Under the pieces are notes generated by a model that had not been told where the DNA came from, made no database searches, and was given only the letters and a program-made list of their open reading frames with translations. A stretch of DNA of 6,744 bases, from contig WRKK01000220.1 in NCBI GenBank assembly GCA_009782245.1, positions 1 to 6,744 on the forward strand. The letters are read 5' to 3'. Both the position numbers and the translations under genes were made by a program. The DNA is from Defluviitaleaceae bacterium (GTDB lineage Bacteria > Bacillota > Clostridia > Lachnospirales > WQUN01). Below are positions 4,719 to 6,744 of the stretch, one piece after another. Within the stretch, counting starts at the first letter, position 1. The number at the start of each line of letters is the position of its first letter.

Positions 4719-4766
4719 GGAGAAACAGGGAACTACGTAGACCTATAGGGGTTTCCTGTTTACTCC
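4719..4766 (+). promoter_or_regulatory. Large intergenic hairpin with two tandem 8-bp palindromes
   Basis: GGAG-AAACAGG (4719-4729) pairs with CCTGTTT-A-CTCC (4755-4766), 11 pairs with one bulged A. The long loop holds CTACGTAG (4733-4740) and CCTATAGG (4742-4749), each able to form its own small fold or bind a protein as DNA. There is no U-run after it, so termination would be weak. It lies between the secreted protein and lipoprotein genes, where it could limit read-through or protect the upstream mRNA. Confidence 0.5.
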
Positions 4767-4810
4767 CATTTGGTAATCTAATCATAAAAATAACAGAGAG
4801 AGGTGTAGTC

Positions 4811-5563
4811 ATGAAACAAAATAAAACTGTCTTGCTAGTACGCATTTCTATAATTGCTGTTTTTGTGTTGTCCGCTTGTACTAATACTAGTGCAACAGAA
4901 AATGTACCATTAGACTATACGATACAATCATCAGAAGAGTCAATTAATCTAACAAAAGAGCAGAACGATATTGCCCACCTGACGGACGGAAAGGTAACTT
5001 TGCTTGACGACACTGAAAAAGAGGACAATTTTGCGGAAGAGCCAAGCGAAAATTTGCTTGAAGATACAGAGCAAAGCCCTTATGTAATAGCTACAACTAT
5101 CGAAGAAATAGAAAATATACTAACCTTGCAGGACGGCGGTATTCCAGTAACAAATATAGAAGTGACTGCAAGCTCACTTGGCTTTCCAAATGGCGTTATA
5201 ATTACTATTACCGAACAGGATTTGCAAGATGCGTTAGATGTCTTAAACGAAGCTTACAAACTGGGTTCGTTTTTAGTACCTACCTATGATTTTATAACTC
5301 CGTTTATAGAATTTACGCCAAGCATTGTCGAAATGAGCGAGGGAGAGTTATTGCTCCATTTTAGAATGTTTGTAATGGACATTGCAGATAAAACCTCAAA
5401 TTTTGAGAGATTTAACGACCAGTTTACGGACGAAGAGCGAGACCTGGTTAATGCAGAGGGCGAACGTTTACTTGCCGAATATGGCAGAAATGCAATGTTT
5501 GAAGAAGAAACGCTTTATAACACAGCACTACTTGTGTTTGGCGAACGTTTTGATTTTGAATAA
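4811..5563 (+). CDS. Lipoprotein sharing a domain with the upstream secreted protein
   Basis: A 250-aa protein starting at ATG 4811 with GAGAGAGG ending at 4803, 7 nt upstream. Seen: a lipoprotein signal (MKQNKTVLLVRISIIAVFVL then SAC) with lipobox L20-S-A-C23, so Cys23 should be lipidated and the protein held on the outer face of the cytoplasmic membrane. Residues 24-88 are an acidic, low-complexity linker. Residues 89-168 are the shared domain (SPYVIATTIEE; GGIPVTN; NGVIIT; EQDLQDALDVLNEAY; TPFIEF). Residues 175-250 are helical and acidic (FRMFVMDIADK; DEERDLVNAEGERLLAEYGR). By hand alignment 33 of 76 positions in the domain match the upstream protein. No other promoter is clear, so it is probably in the same operon. 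I do not recognise the family. Confidence 0.82.
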   Translation: MKQNKTVLLVRISIIAVFVLSACTNTSATENVPLDYTIQSSEESINLTKEQNDIAHLTDGKVTLLDDTEKEDNFAEEPSENLLEDTEQSPYVIATTIEEIENILTLQDGGIPVTNIEVTASSLGFPNGVIITITEQDLQDALDVLNEAYKLGSFLVPTYDFITPFIEFTPSIVEMSEGELLLHFRMFVMDIADKTSNFERFNDQFTDEERDLVNAEGERLLAEYGRNAMFEEETLYNTALLVFGERFDFE

Positions 5564-5571
5564 CAGTCAAC

Positions 5572-5603
5572 AAAAAACACGGCGAAAGTTTGTCGTGTTT
5601 TTT
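5572..5603 (+). terminator. Intrinsic terminator after the lipoprotein gene
   Basis: AAAAAACACGGC (5572-5583) pairs with GTCGTGTTTTTT (5592-5603) over 12 positions with one G-U; loop GAAAGTTT. The U-run is within the 3' arm, so it may work in both directions. Confidence 0.85.
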
Positions 5604-5619
5604 CTAATATTTCAATTAG

Positions 5620-5724
5620 CAAAAATTTTTCCCAAACCCCTTGACAATCCCACAATCTCATTATATAATAAACACAGCAAACAGGGCAAACGCCCATTTT
5701 ACCCATAAACACGGAGGTACAACC
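5620..5724 (+). repeat. MNT leader repeat, copy 3
   Basis: Uninterrupted copy: A/T block from 5620, CCCAAACCCC, promoter 5641-5669, GGGCAAACGCCC (5684-5695), GGAGG seven bases before the ATG. Downstream of the -35 it is almost identical to copy 4, with a single base difference in the palindrome (C for T), but it lacks the 20-bp insertion that copies 2 and 4 share. Confidence 0.85.
5641..5669 (+). promoter_or_regulatory. Exact consensus promoter of MNT/HEPN module 3
   Basis: TTGACA (5641-5646), a 17-bp spacer, TATAAT (5664-5669), with the -10 inside the palindrome ATTATATAAT as in copy 1. Confidence 0.9.
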
Positions 5725-6024
5725 ATGCAAACAGAAACCCTAATAAAACAAATAACAGAAATACTACCAAACTACCCAGTAGAAAAAGCCGCAATTTTCG
5801 GCAGTTACGCACGCAACGAGCAAACGCCAACTTCCGATATTGATTTAGTAGTTGACTTTGACGAGGGCATAATTGAAGAATATTTTGACTTATACGACGA
5901 ACTAGAAGAAACTTTCGGAGTTAAGGTTGACATACTTACGTCGCACACAATAAACCGTGCCGAGCCAAACGATAGACTTATGTCAAACATAAAAAAAGAG
6001 TTGCGGTGGTTTTATGCGCGCTAG
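5725..6024 (+). CDS. mntA: MNT-domain nucleotidyltransferase antitoxin, copy 3
   Basis: A 99-aa protein, nearly the same as copy 2. The motif GSYARNEQTPTSDID gives G26-S27, D38 and D40; D69 lies in VKVDIL. The ATG at 5725 follows GGAGG at 7 nt. A longer in-frame start (5641) lies on the -35 box and is ruled out. The stop TAG (6022-6024) overlaps the HEPN start by 11 bases, as in module 1. Predicted role: adds AMP to the partner HEPN toxin. The partner here lacks the usual acceptor Tyr, so either another residue is modified or control works by binding or by repression. Confidence 0.93.
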   Translation: MQTETLIKQITEILPNYPVEKAAIFGSYARNEQTPTSDIDLVVDFDEGIIEEYFDLYDELEETFGVKVDILTSHTINRAEPNDRLMSNIKKELRWFYAR

Positions 6025-6475
6025 TGGTTGGGATTTTATTTCGCATATGATTAAAGATTGCCAAATTATCATAAAACTTACACAATCGAAAACCTCTAAA
6101 CAATTTGACGAAGACGAACCAACAAACAGGGCAGTTGTTTATTCATTATTGAATTTAGGCGAATTATTGAAAACCTGCTCTGATGCCGACAAAGCCTCAA
6201 TGTCGGCTATTCCGTGGAAAAGTATAATCGGCTTTAGGAATAGAGCGGCTCATGGTTTTCATAATGTAAACTTGAAATTGGCTTGGTATATGGCGATAAA
6301 GCGTATTCCGCCGTTGTTGATTGAGTTGCAAAAGAAATCTGCTGAACTTGCTGAACAAGCAGAAATTGCCGAAAAAGCTAAACTTGCGGAAATCGCAAAA
6401 CAAGCTAAACTCGCCGAGCAAGCCAAAATTACTGAACAAGCCGAAAATCCCAAAAATCCCCCAGCAGAAGAATAA
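6014..6475 (+). CDS. hepT: HEPN-domain toxin, copy 3, with Phe at the acceptor position and an extended tail
   Basis: A 153-aa protein that aligns with copy 1 along its first 115 residues. The RNase motif is R75-N-R-A-A-H80, so the catalytic Arg and His are kept, but the next position that is Tyr82 in copy 1 is Phe82 here (codon TTT for TAT). In studied HepT proteins that Tyr receives AMP from MntA. After residue 108 the tail is 30 residues longer than in copy 1 and made of near-repeats (LAEQAEIAEKAK, LAEIAKQAK, LAEQAKITEQAE), likely one long charged helix or coiled coil. Translation is coupled to the MNT gene by the 11-base overlap. A terminator like that of module 1 starts in the stop codon. 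It may be an altered, possibly less controllable or inactive toxin. Confidence 0.9.
   Translation: MRASGWDFISHMIKDCQIIIKLTQSKTSKQFDEDEPTNRAVVYSLLNLGELLKTCSDADKASMSAIPWKSIIGFRNRAAHGFHNVNLKLAWYMAIKRIPPLLIELQKKSAELAEQAEIAEKAKLAEIAKQAKLAEQAKITEQAENPKNPPAEE
6331..6448 (+). repeat. Degenerate in-frame repeat coding the HEPN tail
   Basis: About 118 bp of imperfect 9-27 bp units related to CTTGCTGAACAAGC and AAACTCGCCGAGCAAGCC, always in frame with the HEPN gene. Copy 1 has only one unit (GAACTTGCTGAACAAGCC at 1055-1072). Third-base differences between units show that it is not a very recent slippage product. Confidence 0.7.
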
Positions 6476-6498
6476 AGCCCTAAAAAATGGGCTTTTTT
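6474..6498 (+). terminator. Terminator of MNT/HEPN module 3
   Basis: AAAGCCC (6474-6480), an 8-base loop, GGGCTTT (6489-6495), with the T-run 6493-6498. It has the same position and sequence type as the module 1 terminator, with one fewer G-C pair. Confidence 0.85.
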
Positions 6499-6543
6499 CT
6501 ACAATATAATTTTTCTATTGTGCAAAAAAATTTCCCCAACCCC

Positions 6544-6592
6544 TTGACCTGTCTGCCGACAGGCAGGCAATCCCACAATCTCATTATATAAT
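6544..6592 (+). promoter_or_regulatory. MNT copy 4 promoter, split by an insertion
   Basis: TTGAC (6544-6548) and TATAAT (6587-6592) are separated by the 20-bp element. At 17-bp spacing the -35 is again CAGGCA (6564-6569), so promoter strength should be low, as in copy 2. Confidence 0.75.
6548..6567. repeat. 20-bp imperfect palindrome (PVGRQ-type), second copy
   Basis: The 20 bases are the same as at 1817-1836 and sit at the same base of the leader (TTGAC|AATCCC). The arms CCTGTCTG and CAGGCAGG can form a hairpin. No target-site duplication can be told apart from the one-base ambiguity at its edge. Confidence 0.8.
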
Positions 6593-6647
6593 AAACACAG
6601 CAAACAGGGCAAATGCCCATTTTACCCATAAACACGGAGGTACACCA

Positions 6648-6744
6648 ATGCAAACAGAAACCCTAATAAAACAAATAACAGAAATACTACCCAACTACCC
6701 AGTAGAAAAAGCCGCCATTTTCGGCAGTTACGCACGCAACGAGC
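6648..6744 (+). CDS. mntA: MNT-domain nucleotidyltransferase antitoxin, copy 4 (3' end outside window)
   Basis: The first 32 codons match copies 2 and 3 at every residue, up to FGSYARNE, so the Gly-Ser of the GSX10DXD motif is present and the Asp pair lies beyond the edge. GGAGG (6636-6640) is 7 nt before the ATG. It follows module 3 directly in tandem, which shows that the duplication runs on past the window. Whether a HEPN gene follows cannot be seen. Confidence 0.88.
   Translation, partial: MQTETLIKQITEILPNYPVEKAAIFGSYARNE

Larger units (their letters stand above)
6523..6647 (+). repeat. MNT leader repeat, copy 4 (carries the 20-bp insertion)
   Basis: A/T block from 6523, CCCCAACCCC, interrupted -35, TATAAT (6587-6592), GGGCAAATGCCC (6607-6618, full 5-bp arms), GGAGG (6636-6640), and a slightly changed start context (TACACCAATG in place of TACAACCATG). 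Confidence 0.85.

Noticed and set aside
6197..6453. Minus-strand Ala/Ser/Phe-rich frames over the HEPN copy 3 tail
   Set aside because: They are antisense of the Ala/Glu/Lys repeat, which stays open in several frames because of its composition.

Overview
The window is AT-rich bacterial DNA. Its signals are of the housekeeping type: exact TTGACA-17-TATAAT promoters, strong GGAGG ribosome sites, U-tailed hairpin terminators, and one clear lipobox. A low-GC Bacillota-like host fits best, but no gene here fixes the taxon. The gene content (toxin-antitoxin copies, broken genes, small secreted proteins, repeats) is that of an accessory region.

Layout. (1) 1-287: the C-terminal end of an unrecognised protein, closed by a long hairpin terminator. 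(2) 359-1120: a complete MNT nucleotidyltransferase / HEPN toxin module. (3) 1303-1775: an unrecognised 141-aa cytosolic protein. (4) 1790-2253: a second MNT gene whose HEPN partner is reduced to a stop-containing stub. (5) 2276-3031, minus strand: a promoter, a broken RelE-type toxin, an intact antitoxin, and a small two-helix membrane protein. (6) 3054-3152: a relic of the MNT leader with no MNT gene. (7) 3440-5603: a consensus promoter with a palindrome at its start point and a leader of about 460 nt, then a secreted protein and a lipoprotein that share a domain, then a terminator. (8) 5620-6498: a third MNT/HEPN module. (9) 6523-6744: the start of a fourth MNT gene, cut by the window edge.

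The unifying feature is a leader of about 100 bp, present four times intact and once as a relic. It carries an A/T block, an exact consensus promoter, the palindrome ATTATATAAT over the -10 box, a GGGCAAAYGCCC palindrome just after the predicted start point, and GGAGG. In copies 2 and 4 the same 20-bp hairpin element is inserted at the same base of the -35 box, which should weaken those promoters.

The MNT proteins keep the GSX10DXD nucleotidyltransferase motif and probably neutralise HEPN toxins by AMPylation. HEPN copy 1 has the full RX4HXY motif. HEPN copy 3 has Phe at the acceptor Tyr position and an expanded Ala/Glu/Lys-rich tail. In two of the toxin-antitoxin units the toxin is dead while the antitoxin stays open. 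The shared-domain secreted pair is the other part I could not match to a known family.
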